Positions 12,201 to 22,309 of a DNA stretch of 64,000 nucleotides are shown in pieces (the stretch's first letter is position 1; every line of letters starts with the position of its first letter). The stretch covers positions 110,689,111-110,753,110 of the forward strand of contig NC_060247.1 of the NCBI RefSeq assembly GCF_921293095.1, written 5' to 3'. This stretch comes from Ischnura elegans. Taxonomy: Eukaryota; Arthropoda; Insecta; Odonata; Coenagrionidae. A model generated the notes under the pieces. The model made no database searches. It was given only the letters and a program-made list of their open reading frames with translations, and was not told the origin of the DNA. The translations under genes and the position numbers were made by a program.

Positions 12201-15200
12201 GCACAGTGGGACAGTTTTAGCATTTCATTTTTATTTCCCACAGGATTATTGGAAAATGGAAAATTTTGGTGCCATTGCTTAAAGAGTATATTCTTAAATT
12301 TATAAAAAAATTTGCAAGTAATGCAACTAACTTAAAATAGTTGAAATACTCAAGTTTCTTCTTTGTTGAAAAGTGTCCCACTCTGCCCCAGCTTGGGGCA
12401 GAGTGGGACAGTGCACGGGGCAGAGTGGGACAGGCTTGCATTACTCAATAAAATACAAAGTTTAAATTAATTGAGGGTACAAATGAATTAATTAACATTA
12501 TTAGGTGAAATATACATGCAAGCGAACATTTTAAACAAGAAATTTTTATTCAACATACATGTTCTGATAAAAAATATTAAGTCATGTAATTATAAACTTT
12601 ACATCACTGCATGCAATGTTTTTCATTAAAATTTAACTACGCTAATGGCTGAAGTTCTGTCAACTGTCCTTGGTGGTAAATTTAGTCACTTTATTCTAAA
12701 ACTGTAGCTAAATCTTCCATTTCCATTTTTTTTATTAGTCCTTTAATGTGAAAATCTTAATTTTTCTTGACATTTTATTGCTCATTTTTCAACATTTTCT
12801 TATGACCAGGCTGTTTTTTCTCCCTTTCCTTTGAATATATTAATTTTCCAATCTCTTTTTAACTGGTGTGTCCGTAGGTATCTCCTATCTTTTCTTTTGT
12901 CTAGCATATTTAGATATTAGCCTGCAAGATTTTGGACGTTATTCCTCTGGGGGTGACAACTATGCCCTCTAAAACAAAGTTTCAACCCGAATTGTCCTGG
13001 GCTTTCGAGATTTTACTCGGTTTCTAAGAAAAATTCTAAAGGTGCAACAAACTGATCTTTGACAGTTCCTTGGGCAAGATCTTTGTCATTAAAAATACTT
13101 GAGTTAACAGGGCATATCCCGGTTGAACCGAACGTACGAATAATATGTATTATTAGATGTAAATGCTTTTTTATGTGCTGTATTCAACCAATTTGCAAAT
13201 TGTTGTTCTCTCTCCTGGGTGGTTTATAGGCCATTTGCAGTCATTTCAATATTTTTTCAGAGGGCCGAAAAATCAGTTATCTAATTGACTGCAGTGAGGT
13301 GACAAAGTAAAAATTACCACCCATTTATTTTTTCTAACTCAATAGACAGACTCAAACGACAGAAATATACGATTTATGGTTATGTAAAACTAGCAATGCA
13401 GGGTTTTCTTTAAAACATTTTGCGTGCTCGATGAAATATTTTAAAACCAGTAAAAATAAATTGATAGCCATCCATCCAAAAGGACATGCGGCACCTACTG
13501 ATCCTATGGGACACTTAAACAGTATTTTTTGGAGTAATTTCACTCTAGACAACACAAGAAATGGAGGAATTGTATTAACCTGAACATTTATAATATAGCA
13601 CAATGACATCGAGGAGCCTCTATCAGAGGACGTAACTTCACCTACTTGTTTTTCACCTTTGAGGGCTATCACTTTTCCCTGGAGTTGAACGGTAGTGGAA
13701 CCGCTTTCATCATGATTACACCTCCAGCGGAAAATACGTGTTTGACATAAAGAGATGATAGATCGGAAAAAAATGCACTCACAACCGTCCTACAGAAGCC
13801 CACGTCTCTTGCCAGTGAGGTTTCTTCTGGTTTTCGAAGGCTAATCGAAGGATTCCGCTTCAAAAAACCGTAAAATAAACCAACATCAGCGATGTCTTTC
13901 TGATCGCAGGATGGTGGGTATTTCTTTCTATTTCTCTGAGCAAACTCATATGCTAATTTTTTCGTGCGCAGAGAAGAAAGTCTGTGGTGCAGTCGTGCTA
14001 CAGTTTTAAGTCACAGTTTACTATGGTGGTAATTTATTTTATAAGCTCTGAATCTCAAAAATTCAATTTATAAATAATTTGAATTAAATAGATAATACGT
14101 AACAAACAATCTTGCCTCAAAATTCTCTTTAAAAATAAAGTTTAATTGCCTGTAATTCTTCCTTTCACTCAAATCACTGAATGTTCCCAGAGCAGGCTTG
14201 TAGAAAGGAGAAATGTGGCAGCAACTAATTTTTATGAGACTCTCTCTTCTCACTACCTCAAGCTCGCTTCTGGCCAAGACTGAACTGTTCCGTACAAAGA
14301 GCACATCTATGTAACAGATGTGGAATTCAGGAAATGTAGACAAATTGTCGCATACGATCGGGGTTCACACTAATTATTTACTTCGGCTTTACTTTTCTTA
14401 TGTTCCTTGCTGTTGCCATTCTGTAGTTTTGTCCTCACATTGTTGAATTGAAATGTACTACTTCAAATCCTAAAGCATCAATATGGAGCCAAAACATTAT
14501 AAAGTAAGCATGGTATGAAATTTGGGTGCGTTTAGGTGACGGATATTGACAGTTCGAAGCTCCTGGGCTGTAATTCGGCATCCAACTGTGCCCCAATTCG
14601 AGTTGTCCCACTGTGCCCCAATCCAAGTTGTCCCACTGTGCCCCAATTTCAGCTGTCCCACTGTGCCCCGCATGTCCTGAAGTCTTGTATTTGTCAGCAA
14701 AAAGTTTAAACATGTTACTTTCGTAAAATATGTTTAGAAAAATATTATAATGTCTCTAAATAATGTATTCACCAAGTCTTTCCTTATGAAACTTGCTATA
14801 AATAAGAGAATTGCATAAATATTCATAACATGAAAGTTACGAAAATTATAGCAAAAAACATATTTTATAACATTTACGCGAAGCTACATAAGATTAAGAA
14901 ATAATATTTTTGTGCATTATTCCTCGTGATATGACTTCCTTAATTTTAATGCGTTTGCCCATTGACCGAGTAAATTGTTTAAATAAATCAATTGTCCCAC
15001 TGTACCCCGTGTCCCACTGTGCCCCAGTCTCCCCTACATAGCTGTCCTCATTTTTACGTCAATTTAAAGAATGCAATGTAACATGATTTCAATGGCGGTT
15101 CTAGGTTCGGTATGGAATGCCATTTCCAAAAACATTAATTCATAATAAAATTAAAATAAAACATAAAATTTCCAATTATAATGATGCCCAGGTCTCGAAT

Positions 15201-18200
15201 CCACGGCCGAAGTATGAGGCTTTGTTTGATTAGACATGGTGAAATTATTTTGCAATTTTGACGACTTTTGCGAAATAACTACAATATTTTGATTCTAAAG
15301 TTAGGTTTAAGTTTGCAGAAGATCTCCACTCAAGGTCACCTAATATCGCTCGATGTCAATCAAGGTCACCCAAGGTCATTCAAGGTCAGCCAAGATGAAA
15401 TTTTGACGAAATTTACAAAGCATCTTCAATGAACCTGATCTAAACAAGAGAAAATGTGCTGTATGTCACTCACTGCAGTTAGTAGAGATCTGTTATTTAA
15501 AATATCGTCAACACTCAGGCCTAACCAACAGTAGTGACTGCTGATCTTTCTTTTAATTCCATCATTTACTTTTCAGGGCTAACCGACGCAGACATGGGTT
15601 GCCTCAAGAATAGTTGGGAATATTGTGAGCGAAATTTAAACTTCGTCAGAAACATGGATGCTGTTGCGCTCTGCGAATTTGAAGATGCTGGTGCTGCTAA
15701 TCTGTATACGATGGAATACGTGTGCAAGTAAGTATATACTGATAACATTGACGGGACGGTCGTGACCGAGCGACTCACGCTTTGGAGATCTTTTGTGTGA
15801 TCGATTGATGATCGGATTCACCCCGACGAACGATACAATCTTTTTTGGTTAATCCCGTCCGAATCAGACGTCCGTGAGACCAAAGTCGGTCGTGACTGGC
15901 CTAGGTGATGGCCAATATCGGTCTTGATTGACGTGAGTAAAGACCGCCGATCGACTATTTACGATTGACTTATTTAAGTAAATGGTGAACTGTGATCGAC
16001 ATCACTGAACGACATGCTCTCGTTACTCCGTTAAAATCTACTTTAAACAAAAAAGTTAAAAGCACGGCCCAATTTTCAGTGCATGTGTAATAGAATGGAG
16101 TAAAAGATGAAATTGCAACATTTTCCAGTTTGTGCAGCTATGGTTAAATCAAGTAAACTTTTGTACTAACAAAAACGAGAATAACTCGGTCTTCCTTTTG
16201 ATGTTTGTGTAGTTTTTTTCGTCGGGATTACATTTCAATTCCAATTGAAAATTCTGAAGTCTTAGGACCTCTGGTCCAATGATCCAAAGAATAAGGGAAT
16301 CCCATATGTAGTTTTTGAGTTATTTGATGGTAAAATTAGGATGATTTAAAATGGGTTATTAAGGAGAACTACTGTTTCCTCGAGCTAGCGAAGCCGTTCG
16401 TAGCGAGACGTTGTTGAGACGGCACTCATTTGAAGAAAAATTTTGTGAAAAATCTAAACATGTACGGGAAAGTAGAGATTCATGATAAAATAAGCAAGAT
16501 ATTTGCAAAAGAAACTGCCTGAAACTGGCTTAATGGCCTCCGGGATCTCTGGTACCAACATCGAAGACCGAAAACGACAGCAATGACTTCGTCTAACTTA
16601 CGCAAATATATTTAGTTGTTCGGCTTTTACACATGTAACATATAATTTGTTTATAAATTATATATTAATTTGAAATTTACCCCCTAGATTTTGAATATTT
16701 AGACAAGGTTTGGCAACAGTTCAGTGTGCAAAGGTTCGAAGCAGTGTTGAAACTAGTGAAGTTGAATATTGTAAATTCCTTTTTTTAAATCACTTTTTCC
16801 GTTTGCATTTTGCTGGTGCATAATAGCCCTCCATTTCAGTCTGAATTTTTTTTTATTTTCTTTAAAATTGTATGGTGACTCTTTTACGTAAGTATTAGTT
16901 AGCCCGAGTGCATCACTTGATTTCAGCCGTTGCCGCTCCTACAGCATTAGGCGATGGATGTTACAGATCTCGGATAGGATGATAGGGGGTGCTCAGATTC
17001 CGATAATCATGAGTTGGCCTCAGAATAATAAAGATGAAATAAAATTGCTTCGAAGAGCTATAAGTGGTGCGACTCAGTTTTTTCATTTCTCAACTCACCT
17101 GTACTAATTCGAGTGCACTTCCTCATATCGTTACTTGATCCTTCATTTGTGTGCGAGCTCTATCATTCACCCTTGTTCTTCATCATTATTACCTGTCTTT
17201 ACTAACTCGTTTAGAAAACTAACTTCCTCTTACGCAATATTTGTATCATTATTATCGATTTCTGTAATTTCATGGCGTTTTTATTAAGCCGATAAAGCCG
17301 CTAGTGTAGTATGGCTGGCCGATCTTCCGTCACCAAGATCATCTACATCTACATCTACAAATTACCCTGCGAGCCACCTCTAGGGTGTTTGGCAGGGGGT
17401 GATCAATCACCAACATGCAGCATGCATTTGGACTCCCACATGCACACCACACCGTCCAAGAAACGTCCCGTATAATAACAAACTATACTACTATAAGAGT
17501 AAGGCGAAAAGCGACCTTCTTGAGGCACGCGTCACCGAACTCGAGAGATTGGTGGCAGAAATACACGCCCGGGTAACGGGTTTTCTGGAAATCCCACGGT
17601 CCGGGGATCGTAGCGTCCCCTCTAAGGGTCCTCGCAATTCCAAGGTGGAGTCTCGAGCAAGCTCGGGGGCGGTAGCCTGCGCGGAGACCTTGGAGAGGAC
17701 GGTGCAGTCTTCGGGTCGGGGGATTACTCATAACCTGAGGCCCGAGTGGGTGGTTGTACCCCAAGGGCGGGGGGCGGTGGCACGGCCAAATCGGGGAGTG
17801 GGGGAAGCGAAGGCTAACCCCATCCCCGTTCACAACAGCTTCGAGGTCTTGTCGGAGGACAATTCCGGGGAGCTAATTGGCGAGGTCGTGAAGGAACCCC
17901 CTGTCGCGAGGGATGCAGCTTCGAGAGGCAGCCGGGGAGGGAGGGCGGGGATTGTTCTGTTAGGGAGTTCCAACGTCCGGCGGATTTTCCCCCAGTTGGA
18001 GAAGAGGGCAAGGAGGGACGGAGCGGACCAACGGGTCTCTTCCTGGTGCATCCCAGGAGGTCTTGTATCCCACACTACGGCGGCGGTAAAAGCAGCGGTG
18101 AAGGACACGGGCTGTTCTAGACTGCGGGTGGTTGCCCATGTCGGCACTAATGATGCCTCCGAACGCAGAGCTGATGAGATCTTAAATTCCTTCAGGGATC

Positions 18201-21200
18201 TAAGCTCGGAAGTGGAACGCGTTCGGAGGGGCACTGGTGTTGATATGCGACTGTCCATCTGTAGCATTGTTCCACGGACGGATTGCGGCCCTCGAGTTTG
18301 GGACAGGATTTCCTGGATCAACAAGAGGCTGTGGGAACTCTGTGTGAGCATTGGGGCAGAGTTCGTGGATCTTCGGCCGGTGCTTAGATCGTGCCGGGCT
18401 CCCCTCAATTCGTCTGGGGTGCATTATTCCAAAGAGGCGTCGGAACGGGTGGCTCGTAGGATTTTTGAGCACTGTAGGTATTTTTTAGACTAGAGGGTAG
18501 GTCATCTAGCGGGGTTATCAAAGATTTAATTGAACGTAGCCTCCGAGGAAATCCGCAATGCGAAATATACAAGAAAGAAAGCTTAGAAGCGTTAACGCCG
18601 GGCAATAGGGTCATTATTCCCAAAACGCGTGCTCCAGAGAAAGAAAAAATATCAAATATTATTAGTACTGCCAATAAAATTCTCCCGCTGAGTGTACAAA
18701 AGCCTAGAAAAGAACCAACCGAAACTCTAACTACAAAATATGACATTAACCTTGTTGTAGTTAATTGCCGTAGCGTAAAAAACAAGCGCGCCGAAATCGA
18801 GCATATTTTTCAGGACGCAGACGTGGTCATGGGGACAGAGAGCTGGCTTACGGAAGATATAAGCGACAGCGAAGTTTTTCCTCCAGAATATAAAATTTAC
18901 AGATGCGATCGACGCAATAGAACAGGTGGCGGAGTTTTTATTGCAGTTAAATCCCATTTACAAAGCGCCGCCCACGAAATAATTGACAACGAAATTGAAA
19001 GCGTATGGTGTACAATTAAACAACGAAACAAAAGGAGTATTCATGTTTGCTCTTTTTATAGACCGCCGACCTCCGAAGTCGATATTATGTACCTTCTAGA
19101 AAATCAAATATCCGCATTTACTCAGAGAGACAGTAAAGGTGTAATAGTAATCGGGGGAGATTTTAATCTTCCATCCATAAACTGGGATACTTACACTGTA
19201 AAACCGAATTCAAGGAATAAAGAAATCGGCGAGGTATTACTCAACATACTTGCAAATCACTCTCTCGCCCAAGTAGTCGACAAACCTACGAGAGGAAACA
19301 AGCTATTAGACCTTTTAGCAGTAAGCGATCCTAAGTTGATAAAACAAGTCGATATTATTGACGGTATAAGCGACCACAGAGTAATCTTTGCAACGTTAAA
19401 AGTTGATGTGGTGTCAGCCGTAAAACCAAAACGCAATATTTACCTATTCGATAAATGTAACTTCACTAAATTTGGCGAGATGCTTAATGACTCCTACAAA
19501 AAATTCGTTGTTACATCAAAGGACCAAAGCACAGATGTAATATGGACACGTTTCTTAGAAATTCTGCGCCAAGGAATCAACGAACATATTCCGCAAAAAC
19601 TGAAATGTGATAATAAGGAACCTCGCTGGTACAACAACGATGTCAGAAGAGAACTTAGGAAACAGAGAAAACTATACAACTTGTACAGAAAGTCCATCAC
19701 GTCTCGTAATAAATCGAAGGAACTTGAAGCTAAAGAAAGTTACGCTGCTCAACGCTCAATAACCAAGAAATCAATGCGAACTGCAATGCGAAAGTTTAAG
19801 AAAAAAGTACTTGGTGAATTACTCGAAGAAAATCCGAAATCCTTTTGGTCGTACGCGAGAGAGCTTCAGGGAAAACATTCAACCGTAGATTCGTTATTTG
19901 ATAAAGATGGTAAACTTGTCACCGAAAATATTGACAAAGCTAACACTTTAAATGCCCACTTCGAAAGTGTATACACTACTGGCGATACTCAATTCAATTT
20001 AGACATCCCATATACTGAGGATTTGATGGAAGAAATATCTATAAAACGTGATGGGATAACTAAACAACTACAATCGATTAAGAATAGTAAATCTCCGGGT
20101 CCGGAGGGAATACCCGCGCGTGTCCTCAAAGAGTTAGCTCCACAGATCGCGCCTTACTTAGAGATCATATTCAAGAAGTCACTCTCCGAAGGGAAGTTAC
20201 CGCCCGACTGGAAAATTGCAAGTGTTACACCCATTTTCAAAAAGGGAAACAGAAATGACCCAGGCAACTACCGTCCAATTTCCCTAACATCAATTATAGG
20301 CAAGATACTTGAACATATCGTTGTGAGTAATATCATGACTTTCTTTGACAGACGTAACTTCCTCCATGACTGTCAGCACGGATTCCGAAAAAATAGATCC
20401 TGCGAAACACAGCTCGCGCTCTTTCTTCACGACGTTATAAAATCTGGTGAATCGAAAAGACAAGTTGACGCACTATTTCTAGATTTTAAGAAAGCTTTCG
20501 ACACTGTACCTCACAACAAACTTTTATACAAATTACAGTCATGCGGATTAAACAAAACAGTTGTAAACTGGATACGCGACTTCCTCAGAGATCGTAAACA
20601 AAAAGTAGTTCTTGACGGAATTAGCTCTGATGTTGTAAAAGTTATATCAGGTGTTCCACAAGGAAGCGTAATCGGCCCCCTGTTGTTCATTATATACATT
20701 AACGATCTGTGCTCCCGCATTAGCAGTAAAATACGTTTATTTGCTGACGACGCTGTCATCTATCGCGAAATTAGTGATCACTCTGACTATGAAATTCTAT
20801 CATCTGACCTAAACAACGTTCATTTGTGGAGTCAAGAGTGGGGACTCGAACTTAATCTGAGCAAATGCATGGCGGTACATTTTTTGCGGAATTCGTCCAA
20901 CACTAACAATGTTTATGCAGTGGATGGCATTAACATAAAGGCAACAGACGAAGTGAAGTACCTGGGAGTTACGATAACCTCGAACCTCACGTGGGGAACT
21001 CATATAAAGAATATTTGCGGCATAGCCCTGAAGAAATTAGGATTCGTCAAGCGTATTGTGGGAAGATTTTCGAATGAGAAAGTAAAAGAAAGGTGCTATT
21101 TCGCTCTCGTCCGACCGCACCTTGAATATGCAGCGAGTGTATGGGATCCAGTGCAGAAAGACTTAATCCGCGAGCTGAATAAGATACAAAGGAAGGCTGC

Positions 21201-21902
21201 GCGTTTCGTCAAAAACCGCTACGGGCGTACTGACAGTGTTACCCAGATGTTAAGCGAATTAGGCTGGGAGCCGTTGGAGACTCGGAGGCTGCGCGCTAGG
21301 CTTAGATTGCTTGAACAATTAAGAATGGATATATTTAAGAGCGACACAGAGAACATAATCTTAGAGCCACACTATATTTCCAGGTCCGACAGAAGCGATA
21401 AATTAAGAGAGATTTTTATCCGAACGGATAGATATAAGAATTCGTTTTTCCCCCGAACAATAAAGGACTTTAATAAACGCTTGTCCCAACCTCGTTAGAG
21501 CACTACTTTTTTTTTTTTTTTTTTTTTTTAATAGCTGTAAACGGCTGGTGTCCTAACACCCCCTGCCACACGCCTTTTAGGCGGCTTGCGGGGTATTATG
21601 TAGATGTAGATGTAGATGTAGATGTAGATATCCACAAGTTTACTGCTTGATTGCCATAAATGTATGAGAACTGCGAATAGCACATCCGACATGGAATTTA
21701 ATAACTCAAATCTTATTTTAACAGGAAATCGGCCGATTATTTTGATTGCGCCAGTAGAAGTGCTTCGACATGTTCACCTAGATTGGCCACAACAATCTCT
21801 ACATTAAAACTGTCATTAAAGACCTCTGCTAACTGTTTTGATAGAAGAGAATATAGAGGGTTGTCTGATGAATTAAGCAGTGATTCCTCAGATGATAGGT
21901 AG
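3291..21902 (+). CDS. Copy A: secreted cysteine-rich protein, 27 kDa hemolymph-glycoprotein-like (6 exons, 239 aa)
   Basis: Exons: 3291-3321, 8264-8358, 10613-10731, 11899-12044, 15577-15727, 21725-21902 (TAG at 21900). All introns are GT-AG and the frame closes across every junction. Residues 1-23 form a signal peptide (MASTNLLFIFG plus LFLAFTKFIVAA) followed by PPPAHL. Fifteen cysteines lie at about 37, 41, 51, 74, 77, 81, 90, 124, 139, 147, 163, 180, 189, 197 and 218. Possible N-glycosylation sites are N69 (NTT) and N103 (NKS). Length and cysteine spacing recall insect 27 kDa hemolymph proteins (DUF1397), whose function is unsettled. Unlike B and C it ends in an acidic, serine-rich tail (DELSSDSSDDR). 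Introns 1-5 carry transposons, including a 4.1 kb LINE just before the last exon. The gene structure is well supported by paralogues B and C; the family name is inference. Confidence 0.82.
5858..5993. repeat. Foldback element inside Helitron H1
   Basis: Two nearly perfect arms of about 54 bp (5858-5909 and 5940-5993) face each other across a spacer of about 30 bp. The spacer contains CTTCGAAACGCGTCG. On transcription it would fold into a long hairpin. The central GAAAC word resembles the cores of the other foldbacks in this window. Confidence 0.75.
6286..6937. mobile_element. Short non-autonomous DNA element with internal GGGAC-TTTTTT-GTCCC palindromes
   Basis: The ends CCCTAGCACTAGAACCG and CGGTTCTAGTGCTAGGG are inverted repeats. 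Three palindromes of the form GGGAC(T/A)6GTCCC sit near 6337, 6720 and 6900, each beside a CGCGGTTCTAG-like word. The CCCTAG tips recall piggyBac ends, but flanking TTAA is absent, so the superfamily is open. No transposase is present. Confidence 0.5.
7152..7300 (+). repeat. Foldback with hammerhead-like core
   Basis: The arms share GGATGAAAGCTTCTCGG and GGGTTTCCATC (7152-7200 and 7270-7300; the left arm carries a 22-bp internal duplication). The centre reads CTGAGGA (7210-7216), then a 7-bp hairpin GTTGGGA/TCCCAAC, then GAAACGTC (7237-7244), with GCC/GGC able to pair outside. That is the order of a hammerhead ribozyme core (CUGANGA, stem II, GAAA, then NUC) with a minimal stem III. Penelope-like retroelements are known to carry such minimal hammerheads. 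Activity is not shown. Confidence 0.5.
9236..9727 (-). mobile_element. LINE 3' end fragment (RT C-terminal region)
   Basis: The minus strand encodes a piece from near GSETWKL through RIRWAGHILRREDTNHLK and RRPRGRPRRRWWDQVKVDL to a stop at about 9251, followed by a (TAAG)n tail. The RWAGH and RPRGRPRKRW motifs typify the C-terminus of many insect non-LTR reverse transcriptases. The fragment is 5' truncated in intron 2 of copy A. Confidence 0.75.
10776..10929. repeat. Foldback with CGAAACGTC / CTGATGA core
   Basis: Arms of about 46 bp (10776-10821 and 10880-10929) pair through GGTTCTCCAACTCCATCTCG and its complement. The loop holds CTGATGACGATG on the plus strand (10858-10869) and CATCGAAACGTCGGCC on the minus strand. 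These are the two halves of a hammerhead-like core, split between strands. It lies in intron 3 of copy A. The arms are unrelated to those of the other foldbacks. Confidence 0.65.
12190..15034 (-). mobile_element. pogo-type DNA transposon P1, word GGGGCACAGTGGGACA
   Basis: Ends GGGAGACTGGGGCACAG and its inverse are flanked by TA on both sides (12188-12189, 15035-15036). The minus strand holds broken DDE_1 transposase remnants: RNPSISLRKPEETSLARDVG (13669-13863) and LKGEKQVGEVTSSDRGS...LLVLHNHKSYIS (13352-13672), where the family expects D at the first H of LHNH. The word GGGGCA(C/G)AGTGGGACA recurs at about 12199, three times at 12374-12430, four times inverted at 14590-14670 and at 14993-15025. 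The element is disabled. It lies in intron 4 of copy A. Confidence 0.82.
15331..15388 (+). promoter_or_regulatory. Cluster of CAAGGTCA nuclear-receptor-type half sites
   Basis: CAAGGTCA occurs at 15331, 15361, 15371 and 15381, with a degenerate CAAGATGA at 15391. Three copies are spaced exactly 10 bp apart and two read TCAAGGTCA, the extended half site known for FTZ-F1/NR5A and ERR-class receptors. It lies in intron 4 of copy A, 190 bp before exon 5. It may be regulatory or just a short tandem repeat. Confidence 0.4.
16380..17125 (+). repeat. Left block of an inverted segmental duplication (pairs with 62000-62757)
   Basis: The sequence from CGAGCTAGCGAAG to about CTGTACTAAT matches the reverse complement of 62757-61960 with moderate divergence, including the GAGATCTGTAA and ATAATCATGAGT landmarks. 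The inverted copy continues into exon 6 of copy A without the LINE, so it supplies an approximate empty site for that insertion. Confidence 0.7.
17340..17502 (-). mobile_element. Inverted 3' tail of a second LINE family
   Basis: This block (ATCTACATCTAC, TACCCTGCGAGCCACCT, through CCACATGCACACCACAC) matches 38977-39130, where it is plainly the 3' UTR and tail downstream of a minus-strand LINE RT end. It is therefore a minus-strand LINE tail of about 160 bp abutting the plus-strand LINE that starts near 17503. Confidence 0.7.
17399..18493 (+). CDS. LINE ORF1 (SGNH-hydrolase-like), apparent start chimeric
   Basis: The 364-codon frame has a coiled-coil-like segment at residues 35-60 (LLEARVTELERLVAEIHARV), a basic low-complexity middle, and an esterase-like half: GIVLLGSSNVRR (block I serine), HVGTNDASE (block III) and SGVHYSKEASERVARRI (block V histidine). 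In many family members block V begins D-G-x-H; here S replaces the D. Residues 1-33 come from the inverted tail of another LINE family (17340-17502), so this ATG is unlikely to be the ancestral start and the native N-terminus is missing. ORF1 proteins bind LINE RNA; the role of the esterase domain is unsettled. Confidence 0.75.
   Translation: MINHQHAACIWTPTCTPHRPRNVPYNNKLYYYKSKAKSDLLEARVTELERLVAEIHARVTGFLEIPRSGDRSVPSKGPRNSKVESRASSGAVACAETLERTVQSSGRGITHNLRPEWVVVPQGRGAVARPNRGVGEAKANPIPVHNSFEVLSEDNSGELIGEVVKEPPVARDAASRGSRGGRAGIVLLGSSNVRRIFPQLEKRARRDGADQRVSSWCIPGGLVSHTTAAVKAAVKDTGCSRLRVVAHVGTNDASERRADEILNSFRDLSSEVERVRRGTGVDMRLSICSIVPRTDCGPRVWDRISWINKRLWELCVSIGAEFVDLRPVLRSCRAPLNSSGVHYSKEASERVARRIFEHCRYFLD
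17503..21630 (+). mobile_element. CR1-group LINE, nearly complete, (TAGATG)n tail
   Basis: Two ORFs, a poly-T tract in the 3' UTR (about 21507-21529), the tail hairpin CACACGCCTTTTAGGCGGC and a (TAGATG)n tail (21601-21630) mark a non-LTR retrotransposon. ORF1 has an SGNH/esterase-like domain and ORF2 an AP endonuclease plus RT, the CR1-group arrangement. ORF2 is open for about 1000 codons, so the insertion is young. The 5' end looks truncated where it meets the inverted tail of another LINE. It sits in intron 5 of copy A. Fragments of the same family occur at 32438-33484, 48470-48868 and 54714-55030. Confidence 0.85.
18478..21498 (+). CDS. LINE ORF2: AP endonuclease + reverse transcriptase
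   Basis: Endonuclease motifs: VVVNCRSVKNKRAEIE at the N-terminus, TESWLTEDI, RTGGGVFIAVK, GGDFNLPSINWD and SDHRVIFATL. RT motifs: NYRPISLTSIIGKILE, QHGFRKNRSCETQL, DALFLDFKKAFDTV, GVPQGSVIGPLLFIIYINDL, LFADDAVIY (catalytic DD at 20746-20751) and KYLGVTITSNLTWG. The frame is open from 18478, but its first ATG is at 18823, inside the endonuclease after the NCRS motif. Translation from that ATG would lose an essential strand. The frame overlaps the ORF1 end by 16 nt, suggesting coupled or non-AUG initiation. No stop interrupts it. Confidence 0.88.
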   Translation, partial: VFFRLEGRSSSGVIKDLIERSLRGNPQCEIYKKESLEALTPGNRVIIPKTRAPEKEKISNIISTANKILPLSVQKPRKEPTETLTTKYDINLVVVNCRSVKNKRAEIEHIFQDADVVMGTESWLTEDISDSEVFPPEYKIYRCDRRNRTGGGVFIAVKSHLQSAAHEIIDNEIESVWCTIKQRNKRSIHVCSFYRPPTSEVDIMYLLENQISAFTQRDSKGVIVIGGDFNLPSINWDTYTVKPNSRNKEIGEVLLNILANHSLAQVVDKPTRGNKLLDLLAVSDPKLIKQVDIIDGISDHRVIFATLKVDVVSAVKPKRNIYLFDKCNFTKFGEMLNDSYKKFVVTSKDQSTDVIWTRFLEILRQGINEHIPQKLKCDNKEPRWYNNDVRRELRKQRKLYNLYRKSITSRNKSKELEAKESYAAQRSITKKSMRTAMRKFKKKVLGELLEENPKSFWSYARELQGKHSTVDSLFDKDGKLVTENIDKANTLNAHFESVYTTGDTQFNLDIPYTEDLMEEISIKRDGITKQLQSIKNSKSPGPEGIPARVLKELAPQIAPYLEIIFKKSLSEGKLPPDWKIASVTPIFKKGNRNDPGNYRPISLTSIIGKILEHIVVSNIMTFFDRRNFLHDCQHGFRKNRSCETQLALFLHDVIKSGESKRQVDALFLDFKKAFDTVPHNKLLYKLQSCGLNKTVVNWIRDFLRDRKQKVVLDGISSDVVKVISGVPQGSVIGPLLFIIYINDLCSRISSKIRLFADDAVIYREISDHSDYEILSSDLNNVHLWSQEWGLELNLSKCMAVHFLRNSSNTNNVYAVDGINIKATDEVKYLGVTITSNLTWGTHIKNICGIALKKLGFVKRIVGRFSNEKVKERCYFALVRPHLEYAASVWDPVQKDLIRELNKIQRKAARFVKNRYGRTDSVTQMLSELGWEPLETRRLRARLRLLEQLRMDIFKSDTENIILEPHYISRSDRSDKLREIFIRTDRYKNSFFPRTIKDFNKRLSQPR

Positions 21903-22309
21903 GTATTTCTCAACGCCAGTTTTCCGTGAGAAAAATATGACAAAATGAAGTTACCATTATATGTATAAGTAATGATTTGAATAAATTTCTAAATGTTCAT
22001 TTTGTTTTTATGTTTTTGGTTCAGATAATAAATGTTTACGAGAATTTTACATCATGATTTATTTACTAATGGTTGTAACCAAAAGTACAGCCGTCTCCCC
22101 CTACCCCTCTCATAAATTAATTACCTGGCATACTTCAATTGCAACCTACTGAATTAGAATATATCTCAAGAACTACTCAAAGAAGGTCTGTTGTTCGAGG
22201 CCAATACCTCCCGCAGGCAAATACTGGCTACCCCATGGACTTATTCCCCGACTCTACTACAATAATATAATATGATTATTTACTTTTATGGGAATAGCAT
22301 ATCTATTAA

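Noticed and set aside
15728-16010. Repeated GATCG-rich words after exon 5 of copy A
   Set aside because: No regular spacing, symmetry or match elsewhere in the window.
17483-18785. Several minus-strand ORFs across the LINE ORF1 region
   Set aside because: They are shadows of the plus-strand ORF1 and of GC-rich codon use.
17340-21630. Terminal-inverted-repeat DNA transposon carrying an RT
   Set aside because: The inverted ends are better explained as 3' tails of two LINE families facing outward, as 38977-39475 shows.
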